This document shows positions 23,681 through 35,725 of a stretch of 64,000 bases of DNA, piece after piece. The DNA lies in assembly GCA_038503065.1 (NCBI GenBank), contig JBCAMK010000004.1:2617001-2681000 (forward strand), in the 5' to 3' direction. The DNA comes from Paragyromitra xinjiangensis. Lineage: Eukaryota; Ascomycota; Pezizomycetes; Pezizales; Discinaceae. Below the pieces are notes generated by a model that saw only the letters and a program-made list of their open reading frames with translations, had not been told where the DNA came from and searched no databases. Each line of letters starts with the position of its first letter. The stretch's first letter is position 1. Made by a program: the position numbers and the translations under genes.

Positions 23681-24916
23681 TCAAATAAGGCCTTCGTCGT
23701 AGTACCAATTCCCAGAGCTATCAACCTTGCACCCTCCCAACATATTGTCTCGTCCATCCTGCCCTATCGCTATTCGCGCTTTAGCCGCGGCTAGCTGTTC
23801 CCTTGTAGCCTTCGCGGCTTGCAGCTTTCCTGTTGTTTGCTTCCTTCCCTTTCCTTTTGCATCTTTCGCTAATTTCCTAAACATAGTCCTCAATCTCACC
23901 GTCACCATAGCACATATCTTCTCTCCCTTCGCCAGCGCCACTGGGTCTAGCTCCTTTGGAAAACACTCGCGCGGGATCTGCTGGTGTTCAATCACTTTCG
24001 AAGTCATGGGATTCATTAGTGCCGGAATGCTTTTTAATAACACATTGAGGTCGATAAACATGCTTTCAGGGTTCTCGAGGATTTCATCAAGTATTAGTTT
24101 CCGGAAACCTTCCTGCGTGAGGAGGGGCATTCCACCTGGAACGGGTATGCGTCCGCTCACTGCTGCTCTGGTTGTCATGGTGTGCTGATATCCATACTCG
24201 CTGAACATGAATGCAATCTGGCTGTCTGCGGGATCGAGCGTACCGCCGTGTTGCACTACGGAGGATTGCACGAATTGTGGGAAATTGACAGCACCCTCGC
24301 GGCCCATAGCGGAGAAGATGGCAGAAAGCTGCTCGGGCGTCAATGTTTGGGCACAAGAAGTAAAGTGAGAGAATATAGCATTAGCAAGCTGTAAAAGCAT
24401 CGGTGATGCAGTTTTCTGTGGTGTAACGAGATCGCCCCAGTATTGATCAGCAGGGGGGATTGTTGGTGGAGCTTGAGGGGGCGGTCTTCTAGGGGGTAAT
24501 GGTCTTCTAGAAGGTACTGGTCTTCTAGGGGGTAGTAGAGGCGGTTGTCGAGGTAGTTTGGACGGAGGGGGAGGGGGAGGAGGAGGAGGAGGAGGAGGAG
24601 GAGGAGGAGGAGGAGGAGAGGGAGGTGGTGGAGAAAGAGGTGGTGGAGGTGGAGGGGAAGAGGGAGGAAGAGGAGAGGGTACTCCAGTAGTTGATGGAGT
24701 AGACAGAGGTGGAGGGGTAGGCTGGCAAGCCATGGGGACTTGAGAAGAGGCATAGATTGTATGGAATGGATGTTGAGCTGTATGAGGTGAAATGAACCTC
24801 CCTTCTGTGTGGCAGGCTTGACAGGAGTCATAGGCCTTGCAAACGAGACAGTGAAAACGGGGATTTATGGGCAAAATGCGGCTCGAGCAGCCATCGCAGT
24901 TGTAGTTGATACCCAT
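23681..24916 (-). CDS. ZZ-type zinc-finger protein with polyproline linker
   Basis: Intronless, 411 aa from the ATG at 24916; an upstream in-frame extension to 25000 is Pro/Ser-rich and less likely. Residues 5-45 form a ZZ zinc finger with paired cysteines (CDGC, CLVC, CQAC) and downstream His. A Pro-rich linker (about residues 65-155) includes an uninterrupted run of 18 prolines, encoded by a CCT/CTC-type microsatellite. The C-terminal half is an acidic-amphipathic domain typical of fungal ZZ proteins and ends in a Lys/Ala-rich helix (GKGRKQTTGKLQAAKATREQ) and a short WYYDEGLI tail that could mimic a WW-type element. ZZ domains bind protein or histone N-termini; no enzymatic role is seen. 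Confidence 0.8.
   Translation of the reverse strand: MGINYNCDGCSSRILPINPRFHCLVCKAYDSCQACHTEGRFISPHTAQHPFHTIYASSQVPMACQPTPPPLSTPSTTGVPSPLPPSSPPPPPPLSPPPPSPPPPPPPPPPPPPPPPPPSKLPRQPPLLPPRRPVPSRRPLPPRRPPPQAPPTIPPADQYWGDLVTPQKTASPMLLQLANAIFSHFTSCAQTLTPEQLSAIFSAMGREGAVNFPQFVQSSVVQHGGTLDPADSQIAFMFSEYGYQHTMTTRAAVSGRIPVPGGMPLLTQEGFRKLILDEILENPESMFIDLNVLLKSIPALMNPMTSKVIEHQQIPRECFPKELDPVALAKGEKICAMVTVRLRTMFRKLAKDAKGKGRKQTTGKLQAAKATREQLAAAKARIAIGQDGRDNMLGGCKVDSSGNWYYDEGLI
24570..24625. repeat. (GGA)n/(TCC)n coding microsatellite
   Basis: A near-perfect GGA run on the plus strand, read as CCT/TCC on the coding strand, encodes the polyproline core of the ZZ-domain protein. Length variation changes only the proline number because the unit is a triplet. 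Confidence 0.85.
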
Positions 24917-25718
24917 GATATGGGATGGAGAGGGATGAAGTGGAGATGAGAAGGCGAGAGAGATGGTGTTGTACTTGTATGGAGGCGGGGCCCTATACAA
25001 TTAGGCATTTCTGGGCGGCGTGAGATAAAATCTGCTATATCTATTATTCTGGACCACGAGACAGTTGGGTATCTTGTCACGAGAGATCACTCGCTGGCAA
25101 CAAATCTTCTTCGGTTACCGTGTTGGATAGACATGAGTAACTCGACTCCTTCTGTCTGGAAAGAAAAGTTGAGATCCCGAACATGATATGATCAGAGCAG
25201 GGCTAATTAGATACACCCGAACCTACTACAGGCTTAGGCTTAGATCCTGTGGCTGGTTCCGTCAGAGGATGGTGTTCGATTGTTATGATTAAATCGAGGA
25301 ATGTTTTAATTGTATGACAGCGATATACGAATCTGATTAGATAACATCTCAAAGCCATCTTATCAGATTTGAACGGATAGCCTAAGTAGAAGTCTCTTCT
25401 CAACGGATAACTTTATTCCTAAAGCGCAATAGAAGAAACCGATCAGATACTGAATTCAAGTACGCCGAGTTCCTTCTATATTTTCTTAGATGGCTTGATC
25501 GTGAATTGATCTTTGTTTTGAGGTGTCTCCCTGTTGCTGCGTTCAGGACTGGGAAGGGTACATACAGTAACGTACTCCCTGCGTGACCCGACGTAAGTCA
25601 TCCTTGGCGGAGAGTGACCTGTCACATCGGTTACGCCCTCCCTCGGTTGCATAAATAATACACACTTCGCCCCCCAACCAGGTCATCACTCTCCTTCGTT
25701 TCCCACACCGGTCACGAA
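24917..25718. promoter_or_regulatory. Divergent promoter region of ZZ gene and uncharacterised gene
   Basis: An 800 bp region between start codons. Pyrimidine-rich tracts directly precede ATG 25719 (ctctccttcgtttccc), which is common for fungal promoters. No gene is supported inside. Confidence 0.4.
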
Positions 25719-28126
25719 ATGGTAAAACCAACCCCCTCTCTCGTTTCATCTCCACTAACGTCAACGAAGCCACCCCCCAAGAACCCTCCTCTTCCCCCCG
25801 AACTCCGACAGTTGTGCAAAACGTATCTCGAAGACACTCACTATTCGAAATGGAACTTTACCGACTTCTGGGATGGCAGCGAAGACCTTCTCTCGGGCTG
25901 TGGCGACCTGTGGTTGAGGGCGTTGCAACAGATCATCAACACGACCAACGATCGTGACAAGTGTCTCGCTGCTGTGGCTGCGAGGAACAAGTACAAGGGA
26001 GTATGTATGTTTGCTCGCTGATAACTGTGGTCCATGAATAGCACAACCACATCTACGCTGGGGCACGGATGGCCTTCTCGGTCGGTCAGTCTGGTGTCAA
26101 GCCTGTTTGGCATCCTGACGTATCTTCTGGGGCACAGATGGCCTGCTCGGTCGGTCTGGTGTTAAGTCTCTTTGACATCCCGGTGCTACGTTGGGGCACA
26201 GATGGCCCTCTCGGTCGGTCGGTCTGGAGTCAAGCCTGCCCGGCATCCCGGCGTACATCCCGCTGGGGCACAGATGGCCTTCACGGTCGGTCAGTCTGGA
26301 GTTAAGCCTGCTTGGCATCCTGACGTATCTTCCGGGGCACAGATGGCCTGCTCGGTCGGTCGGTGTTAAGTCTCCTTGACATCCCGGTGCTACGTCGGGG
26401 CACAGATGGCCCTCTCGGTCGGTCGGTCTGGTGTTAAGCCTGTTTGGCATCCCAGCGGGATGGTGGTTGTGCTGGCTGATCTTTCTCTAGCGCGAACATC
26501 TGCCAGAAACCTCACGCAGCAGGAAAGGCAAGTCTAAGGGTAGTAGTAAAAGGCGGAAAAAGAATAAAAAGGTTGGTTCTTCCGTCTTCCTCCGCTGTGC
26601 ATCGCTGATGTCGATAGCTCAATTCACCTAAACCATCTGGACCGTCTGGACCGTCTGAACCACCCAAACAGCCATCCGAATTACCGCCATCATATGAAGA
26701 ATGCTCGCAAGGAGAAGAAACGCGTCCAGAGAAACCCCGTAACCCCCACGAGCAACTGTACCGAGCGCTATCGGAGGATCGAAAATGGTGGCTCCCTACT
26801 GGTCGGTCTGTGGAAGATGTTCTTTTTACGTGGGTGGTATCGCAGTTGAATAAGGCTCGGCGACTGGGACAGGCGCCGCGAGAGTCGTATGCACATTCGT
26901 ATATATTGGATGTGGATGACCTTGATATACAGGACCTCTTTGAGCAGGAGGAATGGGATGCCATCATCTCACCGTTATTGCCGTTGCCGAGGGTTGATAG
27001 TTCTTTGGAATCGTTTATGCGTAAATTTGCTGATGTGAGTTATCCCATGCCGCGCCTCCTCCGCTTAACGCTAATTATCTAGGTCGAAACTACTGCCGAC
27101 CTCCGCCATCGTCTTGGAACCACGTCTTATCTCCCTCCTGGCGAGACTTACTCTCACGACAAACACGGCGACCAGGCCTGGGTACACTCGGTCTTGACCT
27201 CCTTGTTCGTATACCACCTTCCCCGTATTCCCGTCGCCTCTGACCCCGCCCAGACTCGTTCTCTACGAATTCGACCACATGTCTTGCAAAGATAATCTTG
27301 AGGCCTGGTTCCAAATCAATGTTTGGGGCCCCATCTTTGATCGCTGCTTCCAATACATCCCTAAAATGTCTATTGCACGGTATTTCCTACCTTCCACCCT
27401 TTGCCTACCTGTGCCGCGCATCGCTGAACTTCTCTCAGTTCTGAATCTCAATCGCCTTCCAACTCCGATCGAAAGAACCCCACCGTCACGGCCCGCAAAT
27501 CCATCGGTAGTAAATATGACGGTCTCATCACCCATGATCAGATCGAATATGGCGCTGTAGAGGACAGCAAAGAGTTTGAAGGGGAAAAGTCAAAGAAGTG
27601 GATGTCGGATTCGCTGAAGCTTGCCAAGTTGCTGCATGATCAGATGAGGGCTCTGGAGATGGTGGTGAAGCATGATAAGGAGTCACTAGGAGGGTTTCGA
27701 TGTGTAGGGTTTTTGACTGCAGGTGAGTTGGCATTCTCTTCTTGAGAGTGGGAATATAAAGGCGGAGGCTGAGTGTGGTATTGTAGGGCTGTATTGTCAA
27801 GGGCTATTCTTGCAGTACGGTAAAGGGAATGTATGCCTTCTGCAGCGGAGCAAGAGATGTGATGTTCCGAAGGACGTGTCACCGTTGACCAGCCTCATCG
27901 CCGTGCTCGTTGCGGTGTGGCAAATGAGGGTAAGTTGTATTTTACCATTGTATCCGCCCAAGTACCATGGACTAATTTCTTCCGATAGGAAATTGTAAGG
28001 AAGTCGGTTGATAACCTAAAAGTATTCCGGGGGAAAACAGATATTTTATTTCAGGCGGCGGTAGGGAGAGGAACATGTATACCAACCATATTACCCACGT
28101 GTTTTGATACAGACACAGAGCTCTGA
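25719..28126 (+). pseudogene. Uncharacterised fungal protein gene, apparent frameshift
   Basis: Seven exons: 25719-26000, 26491-26571, 26618-27034, 27083-27379, 27439-27722, 27787-27929 and 27989-28126, 1,642 nt in all, one base out of frame. The break lies near 27243-27256. The frame before it encodes ...PRIPVASDPAQ, and the frame after it continues as LVLYEFDHMSCKDNLEAWFQ. No intron with suitable phase can bridge it, so this is either a real frameshift or a sequence error. The protein (about 546 aa) has a Lys-rich patch followed by a Pro-rich segment (SGPSGPSEPPKQPSELPPSYEE), an acidic centre and a C-terminal domain with SKYDGLI...IEYGAVED. That D/E-x-E arrangement reminds me of restriction-nuclease-like folds in fungal orphan proteins, which is inference only. 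Intron 1 (490 nt) is far longer than its neighbours because it contains the repeat element at 26040-26473. Confidence 0.65.
26040..26473. mobile_element. TIR-bounded tandem-repeat element inside an intron
   Basis: The element starts AGCACAACCAC (26040-26050) and ends with its exact reverse complement GTGGTTGTGCT (26463-26473); the similarity extends imperfectly over 22 bp to CGCTGG/CCAGCG. Between the ends are six tandem units of about 63-72 bp, each beginning GGGGCACRGATGGCC and containing CTCGGTCGGTC or a close variant. Units 1-3 differ from one another but match units 4-6 respectively (ends CCTGACGTATCTTC, CCGGTGCTACGT and a third type), so the array is a duplicated three-unit higher-order repeat. 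Removing the element leaves a normal intron of about 56 nt. No transposase is encoded and no target duplication is obvious. Frames across it are repeat artefacts. Confidence 0.75.
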
Positions 28127-29653
28127 GGTTTTTGTGCTCGCGATTAGTTTTTGTTAGTAGATTGGGGGCATAAATTTATCTTATGATCTATACCAGAAGG
28201 TTGAAGTGGCTTGTTTGTGATGCTCAATTACCATTCTATGAAGTCACGCAGCTACGTTTTTGAGCTTCGGAAGTGTTGGAATATCTTTTCTCTCTATTTT
28301 TCGACACATAACCGTCGTCTCGTTATGGGATCTTCAACTCTTGCTATTCCCTTCTATCTAGCTTTCCAGCCTCCAAAAGTGTAATAATGGAATTCAAACA
28401 TGGCTAGATCTAACACGGTAAAATCACTCTTGTCATTACCTATCCTGGACACTTGTTTTTGTGTGGTGTATCGGGGTTCTGGTTCCTCACATGGCGAGGT
28501 GAACCTGTTTTATCGGTAAAAGGAATCAATCGAGGTCCAGATTCACCAAAATGTGCTATAAATAGTTGGGAATTCCGTAGACCTAGTAATCACACCCATG
28601 CATCATTCAATAGGATCCCTGTAAAATACAACCCTGGCAATATATCAAGGCTTAATTAGAACCTAATACTTACCAAGACTTCCAACTATTCAAAAGAATA
28701 GGAACTGCGACTTCAACACCAGCGATACCAAGCTTAAAGTGTACTATAGAGACTAGGCTCGAACAGAGGCGAAAAGCACAGAATTCCGGGTAAGGGCTGG
28801 AATGGTGGAACACTTTACGGAGGGCTATCGGAAAGAACAAGGTAGCTAGGACCGGGGGTTTTTATTGAACCGTCACCCAGCTATGTATCAGTCAGCATAT
28901 GCGGGGGTAGTGAGACCTACCTCAATATCGAAGTTGGTGCCTCTTCTAATTTATCTAGTACAGCAGGGGCCTCGTAGTGGTATCTTTTCTTATATTCCTT
29001 GAGGGAGATGAGCCTTTCATAGCCAAGCCTACAAAGGTACTTGCCTGTACATAATTACATGTACCCACATATTATAGCTTCGTGGCTGATTAGTGAGGCA
29101 CCCACCAATGGTTGAACTAACGATTACCCGGATAACTAATAACCATATGTGGTGCTCAAATGAGGCTACTATATCGCTTTAAACTAAATCGAGTCCTACA
29201 TTCTTTTTCAACATATTACTTTCATTTGAATATATAGCTAAGTACTGAGATTATGTCTATATTCCGTGTTGGAATTGCATGTGTTAAGGCCACCCAACTC
29301 TGTTACTTGTCACAAAGCTGCATGTATTTATGGCCAAGGGTCTTCGCGGGACGGAGATTTAGATTAGGACCCTAGCCCTAGTAAATTGTAAGATTAACTG
29401 AATAAATAGGTGGTTCATGATCGTGAGTAAACTCGATCATTGGCCATGCTAAAAACATGCTGTCCCTCCTCCAAGGCTCCTCTTCAACCAATTCCATCCC
29501 CCATCTAAAACAAGAAAAACAGAAAAACAAAAAAACAAACTATAGGGTAAGATAAAAACGAGTGACTCTTAACGATATCCCGATTACAGTTGCCTTTGGC
29601 CCAAATACAAAGGAAAATATCCCATAAGATATGGGAGAGAGACTTTGAAGTTA
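28127..29653. other. Convergent 3' intergenic region
   Basis: AT-rich, no supported gene. It lies downstream of both the uncharacterised gene (+) and the small secreted protein (-). A-rich tracts near 29505-29540 are simple sequence. Confidence 0.55.
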
Positions 29654-30293
29654 TCACAAAACAATAATCGCCAAACCAGCGTTGATATCCCAGCCAGCCC
29701 AGTCGGAGTCACCTTGTGGGACGACCTCGTAGCCGAGGGTGGTTGCGGATGAGGGGCATTTGAAGGTAGGAGTCGGGATATCGTCCCATTTAGCACTTGA
29801 ACCATCTTCCGTGATGGTGAAAATACCGAGGGAAATATTGCGATAAGGACGACTGGTGAAGGTGTTGCTTGGTGTAATATCATCACCGACGGTGAAGAGT
29901 TGAACTTTTCGGGTCCCGCCGGCATACCAACCACCGGAGAATTGGAAGCTGCAAGTCTTGCCACCATATCCCCCCGGGAAGGGATATGCAAGAAGCGCGT
30001 TGCTATCATACTGTTGTCCCTGGTATGTGTACTGATATTGAGAGTTAGTAGTGTTTTAGACCAAGCTATGCGCCAGAGAAATCGGAGAACGATTTTATTT
30101 AACCTACCCTTGAGATATAAACCGAGCTGGATTGGTATCCGTAGCTTGGGCTATAGATTTCGACTACCAAATTCGGGTAAATAGGTCCGTAAGAGCGAGC
30201 CTCGAGTCCAGAAACCTCAGCATCAGGAACTGGGACGGAAGAAACCAAGCCAGTGAAGGCAACAAGAAGAGAGGTGAAAATAGCGAACTTCAT
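29654..30293 (-). CDS. Small secreted protein, But2-like
   Basis: Two exons, 30293-30108 and 30031-29654, giving 187 aa. The 76 nt intron has an ACTAAC branch site and restores VYISRYTYQGQQYDSNALLAYPF. The signal peptide is MKFAIFTSLLVAFTGLVSSV, followed by a possible Lys/Arg-type processing site after EAR at about residue 32. The mature part is beta-rich, with two cysteines (GKTCSFQF and TFKCPS) and a C-terminal LGYEVVPQGD element. This layout resembles the But2 C-terminal-type domain found in many fungal secreted proteins, though I cannot confirm membership by eye. It is likely extracellular or wall-associated and could be an effector-class protein. Confidence 0.75.
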
Positions 30294-33200
30294 TTTGATT
30301 TGAGTGATTGGATTTGAATGTGGAAAACCGAGAAAGATCTTTTGGATTTCTGTTGAAGGTAGACTGAAGTTGTAGTAGCCTGGCTGGATGTTCGAGAGGA
30401 TGAGGAAAAGAAGAGCATTTGATGTGGGATACTGGAGGGTATTTATTACTTTCGTCTTCGAGAGTCGAGCTCCATCTGGTCGAGAAAATTTCCGCTCGAT
30501 AATGGTCATTGACCTCCTCCTAAGCTACCTACACTGCCGCATACCTCACCCGCAAAAAAACTAATAACGCTCATCCGAAAACAGTAAGCCTGATTGCCCT
30601 AGTCTTACTGGGTGAATTAGACGAAAAAACTCGAATTAAACCAATTATTTTGGTGGATTTGACGAAGATGCATGCGATGTTGACTCTACTAAGAGCTCTA
30701 GTAGCACAAAGTTCGATATTTCTCGGGTTGGGCTACACGAACCTTTCTGGTACCCTGCATGCTCAGCGGAAGAAATTCACAGCCGCAACAAGAAAAACGT
30801 CATGCGAAGAGGCTGATATGGCGTAGTTTGAACTTTCTATGGTGCTTGCTTTTGTTTTAGAGCAAACATACCATCCTCCCCTGCAAGGCATCGGCTAAGA
30901 TTGTAAGGGCTTATAGGGCGCACGGCTTTGGTGAGCGTTGCGTGACCAGCATTCGCTTTCGACAGGGCTGAAGAAGCCAGTCTTTTTTTAGTGCCAATAT
31001 GGTCACCCGAAGAAGTGCTCCAGCAGTTATTGTTACACAATCCCGTTATCCTTACTACATGGAGTATGATCCTCTATGGTGGGTTGCACGAAATTTAAAC
31101 TTTATGTGGGGTTGTGGCTGCAAATGCGCTGACAGGTATTTTTGGGTTAGAATACCGTGAAAAGCTCTTCTTTAGCACAGGGATGAATCGCGCCAGTACG
31201 GTTATCCAAAATATTACTCGCTCCGGTTTAGCGATCTCACATGAGCAAGATCTCAGCTATCGCTGGGGTGGAATGGACGTATAACAGTAGCCAGTACCGT
31301 GTTTCTTGGGCGCAGAACTGCCGATATAGTTAGATACACACTGCGCTCGAAGAATATCGACCATTTAGGTCCTGCACGGTCCCAAAATAGATTCCCTCCA
31401 TGCCCTTAAACGGTACTTTTGAGTCAATATGATCGATGGTAGTAAGGAAGAAGTGGTAAATTCTCTGGATCCCATACCATACGTCGGCACTCAGCGACTT
31501 TTCAGCTCAGCGAAAATTCAGTTTAATTGGCTATCCCGTATGTTTAGCTCTTCCCATAGTGGCAGTGATGAGGTAGTAGAGCTTCCGATGCTAAACCCTT
31601 TTTGGTACCCGTGCCCCTCACAAGGTCGCATGGCGTGAGAATGCTGTTCCGGTAAGAGCACACAATTTAGGTGATACTATTGGAACCTGAATATATGTCT
31701 CATAACCGGCTTGTTCCGTGGAAGGTGACCTCTGCCGTTTATCGAGGCAGTGCATGTACATGTCAACACCAAAAGAAAGCAGTCAGTAAGCATAACCTGA
31801 GGCCCAGCGCACTCTAGTTGGTAGAACTGACATGATTTCAATCGAGACTTTCTCTTAAAATAATATCTGCCTCGTTACTTGGTTCACATGAGCAGTGTGT
31901 ACTGATTTAGTATTTTTTTGGACTCACTGGCCGCAGCTTTTCTAGGTGGTTGTCTTCGGAAATTTCTTGGGCCTTGATGCAGGTGCTATGCCAGACCACT
32001 CCTATCAATAACCATAAATTTACAGAAATAGTGGGCCCGCGAGCTCGGACGATGGGGAGACTGCTTGAGAGACAATTCAGTCTAAATGAGAAGTCAGGTG
32101 GTCTTCTCGAGTGATGACCCGACTCTACAGTCTCGATCCCGCTCAAACAGAGAGAATACAGGAGAAACTACATGTAAGGAGCATGGACGAAAAAAGCCGG
32201 TTTCCCGTTCCCTTGCAATTACTTCACTTGATCGAGACTAACACAGTAAAATATCGAAACTAGATGAGTGGTACAGAAAATGGAACAGGCAGCCTAGGCT
32301 TGGAGGCACGAAGCATCGAATACGAACGCCAACGAAACCTATTTATGGGTTATTTACATAAAAGGTATCATTCGGGTGATTGAAAAGTACAGCCTGGCTT
32401 TGCATCGGTACTTTGCATCGGTAATCTTCATTAGCATTCGTTCTACTTCTTTCCCCGCTCTCCCATCTTCCCTTACTTGCTCACCTACTGAACTATCTCA
32501 CCTCGCGACTTTTCCTTCCTGAAATGCGTCCGGAAATTTACTGTTTTCAGGAGGGAGCTCATTGGAGCCATCCCTCAGATCGGTTTCTAGGGTGGGTCAT
32601 CTCAGACTCCCTTCCAGATCCCATGAATTTTGTGAGCTCTCATTTAATCGAAATAGTAACCTTAATGCAGGAAGTCTTCAATCTGATCTTTAAAATTTCC
32701 ATAGATTTGAGCAGACATCTGTGAGCTTCTATTTCGAGGAACTTCGATTCCTTAGGGTGAAATACTGTAAGGACGCTATATCGATATTAACAAATACCGT
32801 TGCTATATTGTTCGATCCCAGTTTGTTTTTGTGCTGAGGTATTGAGGATTTACTTGCTCCTCTCCACTCTACATTCGTGAATAATTATCTCTCAAGCTGC
32901 ATGTTGAGGGCGTTGATCTCAGGATATGTGCAGAATGATCGAATTTTCTCTTTTGCTTGTGGCCTCACACTGGCAGCCAGAGTTTCGGTCGCCCGTGGGG
33001 CATTGAGTTGACATAGTAGATGCGCAGTATCTTCGTAGTAGGCTGGGGAATTATCTTCTTCCATATATGTATGTTAGCTGGCAAGCCGACGAAATATACT
33101 TCTAGAGGCTACCGACATATGAGATGGGAAGACTTGCAATATTTTTTCCTGTTATAATAAGGCACTGCATGATAAGGGCCTTGGAGGAAATATAGTGATG

Positions 33201-33758
33201 TATTGATAGAAAGTAACGTAGGTCTCAGAAAGCAAAACGCAGGTGATCTGTTGATTTTGAAGTTTAACCTCTAAAACCTTGAATATGGTGCACCATGATT
33301 ATAAAGGCTATAAATCATTAATAGCGTGAAAGGGACCACCTTGATATGTTGTGACCAAAGGTTGGATACCTAAGGCGACCTCCATGGGCTTTTCGTCCTC
33401 TGGCGCAAAACTCGATCATGTAGGATTTCTGGGTGATGTGACTTCCAATATGTTTTTATCGAAAGCTCAAGGGGTAAGTTCTTGTATCTCACTGGACTTT
33501 TAATTTATGCCTGTTCGTGCAACCAGAAATTAGAGTCTGAAAGCGCTGACTGCGATAGTGAGTTACCACGGGATCGCAGCAAGCGCGGTAAACTATGGAG
33601 GGCAAGCAACTGGTAGTTTGACGATCTTAGTAACCGTCCAGACCATTTTTATTGTATTTCCGACGATCCATAGACTCATGAAGGCCATTAGCTATAGAGT
33701 TTTACGACATCAAGCCTGCGAACCCAACGTAGGGTTAACCACTACTACTAGAGGACTT
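30294..33758. other. Long gene-poor region
   Basis: About 3.5 kb with only short motif-free frames. A 13 bp direct duplication (TTTGCATCGGTA, twice) sits at 32399-32424. The sequence near 30300-30500 is the promoter side of the secreted-protein gene. No tRNA or transposase was recognised. Confidence 0.5.
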
Positions 33759-34925
33759 CCCGCAAGCGATAGAACGAGATCTATGAAGATAGATATCCAT
33801 TTATGAATAGACCCAGTTCCCGTATTGGAGCGAAAGCTTCTACAAGCTATGGGAGCTATGGGATTTCTATTATGTCTCTAGGACAAATTAGGGGTTGTGG
33901 TAAAAAAATTTTCTGCTAGTCACTACATGTAACTATAAACCTTAGCCGCATGAAAATCTTGGTAGTCTAGCTGATTGTGGCAAGTCACGGTTGGAATTCT
34001 ATCTATCCCTTCGGTCGTAACGAATTATGGCCTGTTTGGACCATTATTTTCAACCACATTATCAAGAATAGCCACAACAACACATGATTTTGACCTTTTT
34101 CCTTTATATAGAATCATGCAGCAACCTCTCTAGGACTATATGCCAAACTTTAGGCTTAATATATTGCTATCCTTATACAAAAGTGCACAAAATTCGATGA
34201 TTTAGGGGTCCACTTTTAGCAGCACTATAAAATCCCAATGATAGGATAGCAACTCAATTTGAAAAATCAGAAAAATACTTCACATAGTTGATTCTTGATA
34301 CCTGTGTTATCAAGTTTATCAAATGAATGGTGGGTGAGAGAGGGCTCATGTTGTGAATAGAGGGCTTGTTTTAGCGAAATTGCCGAGATTTTGGTAGCAC
34401 ACCCATACAAAACCTTGGTTACCAACCCTCCAAACCTCCCTAAATCTACTAAAAGCCACCTTTTCGGGAATTTCTAGCTGATCAAGAACACACTGTAAAA
34501 AAAATATGTTTGGCAGTAAAATAGATAGTAATGGTCTCCTACCACTCTAAAAATTTCCCAGTTATAGCCCCCCAGCTCAGGCTGTTGTGGCACACTGTGC
34601 AAAACAGGTGTGTTTTGGTGGGAAATAACTACTAGATTCAATTATTCATAACTCTTTCAAGAAAGGAGAAAGAACTGTGTACTTATTGGAGAATCATTCT
34701 CCCAGCTTTGATAAACAACCTTATGCATACCTAGGGGGGGGTGAGCCCATGTGGTTGAGGTGCTATTAGGTTTTCAAAAATCGGGCTTAAAATTCTGGTC
34801 CATTTGGACCAGAATTCCGGTTGCTACGACCGAAGGGATAGTTCTATTCCTGTGAATAGAAAATTTTCTATTCGATAGACCCCCTAGGGAGAATTGGATA
34901 GACACCCCGTTCTATCGCCTGCGGG
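33759..34925. mobile_element. Decayed element bounded by an 18 bp inverted repeat
   Basis: The left end CCCGCAAGCGATAGAACG (33759-33776) and the right end 34908-34925 are reverse complements with one mismatch. Weaker complementarity continues inward (TCTATC... and GAATAGA on both sides). The interval contains the mariner-like element at 34006-34838, so this is either an outer element carrying a nested insertion or the extended end of a single composite element. No coding capacity remains. Confidence 0.5.
34006..34838. mobile_element. Tc1/mariner-type non-autonomous element with TA flanks
   Basis: The termini are inverted: TCCCTTCGGTCGTA at 34006-34019 and its reverse complement ending at 34838, each flanked by TA (34004-34005 and 34839-34840), the hallmark target duplication of Tc1/mariner elements. 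Complementarity continues with gaps through GAATT..GG...TTTGGACCA. The 833 bp interior has no transposase frame, so it is a MITE or a decayed copy. Confidence 0.65.
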
Positions 34926-35725
34926 AATTCGAAGTCTTCCACCATTCTGATTTACCTGCTTTAGTGCCTCATCCTAAATCACAAAATTGGGCACGACGCA
35001 CTGATTGAGTAAATAAAACACTTTTTGATTGTCGGGGTGGGTTGTTGCTGGCTACTGATGTTTGGTTTTTCTAGTTTTGACTTAAGCATGTACAAATGTG
35101 TGAACTTGCTGTGGGGGTGGATTTTCGTGTAGTTCTGGCTGTGCTGGTGTGCATATGGCATTTCAAATGACAATTCCATGGGACTATGATAAGTTTTACT
35201 GTGTATTTAAGGGGAGGTCGTTTCTATTTCACATAGTATTTCTGGTTGCCACAAGAGGCCGACTATATTGCCCCATACTCTTTCTAGACATCAAACGCAA
35301 CTTTGCTAACGTCGTTCTACTATTATCCAAACTGACTTCTATATTATGGAGTTAACCTCGTGGATCGTTCTGTTTCTCTGACTTAGAGAATGTCGTCTCC
35401 TACATGTACCTAAGGATTCCTTCTTGTTTATTCACTGTGGTCTCTCAAAGTTTCCCGGTCTCTGCTCTTCTTAGTCATTTACGTCGTCCCTCTTCGTCTC
35501 TTCGGTGGCATTTGTCATTTTTCCTTACATGGACGATTTCGCCGTTGCCTCCTCACTATATACAAATTACTGAAACCCTTACGCAAGAACTAAAGCCTTA
35601 GGAAGGCCTTTAATGTCTCCTTCCCCATCCAGCAAACTGAAATCATTCGCTAAAAACTCTCAAGAAACTACATTTATCCCTGCTTAACACAGCTTAATTG
35701 GTATAAAAATCTTCATCGCTCCCGC
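34926..35725. other. Intergenic region
   Basis: This is the 3' side of the LaeA-like gene. Short frames (34979-35601) lack motifs. Confidence 0.55.

Noticed and set aside
24558..24743. Glycine-rich plus-strand frame
   Set aside because: Pure shadow of the GGA microsatellite that encodes polyproline on the minus strand.
26069..26450. Several 60-120 codon repetitive frames
   Set aside because: They are translations of the tandem-repeat element and lie inside an intron.
26040..26473. CRISPR-like array
   Set aside because: Units are head-to-tail satellites without unique spacers, and the host is a eukaryote.
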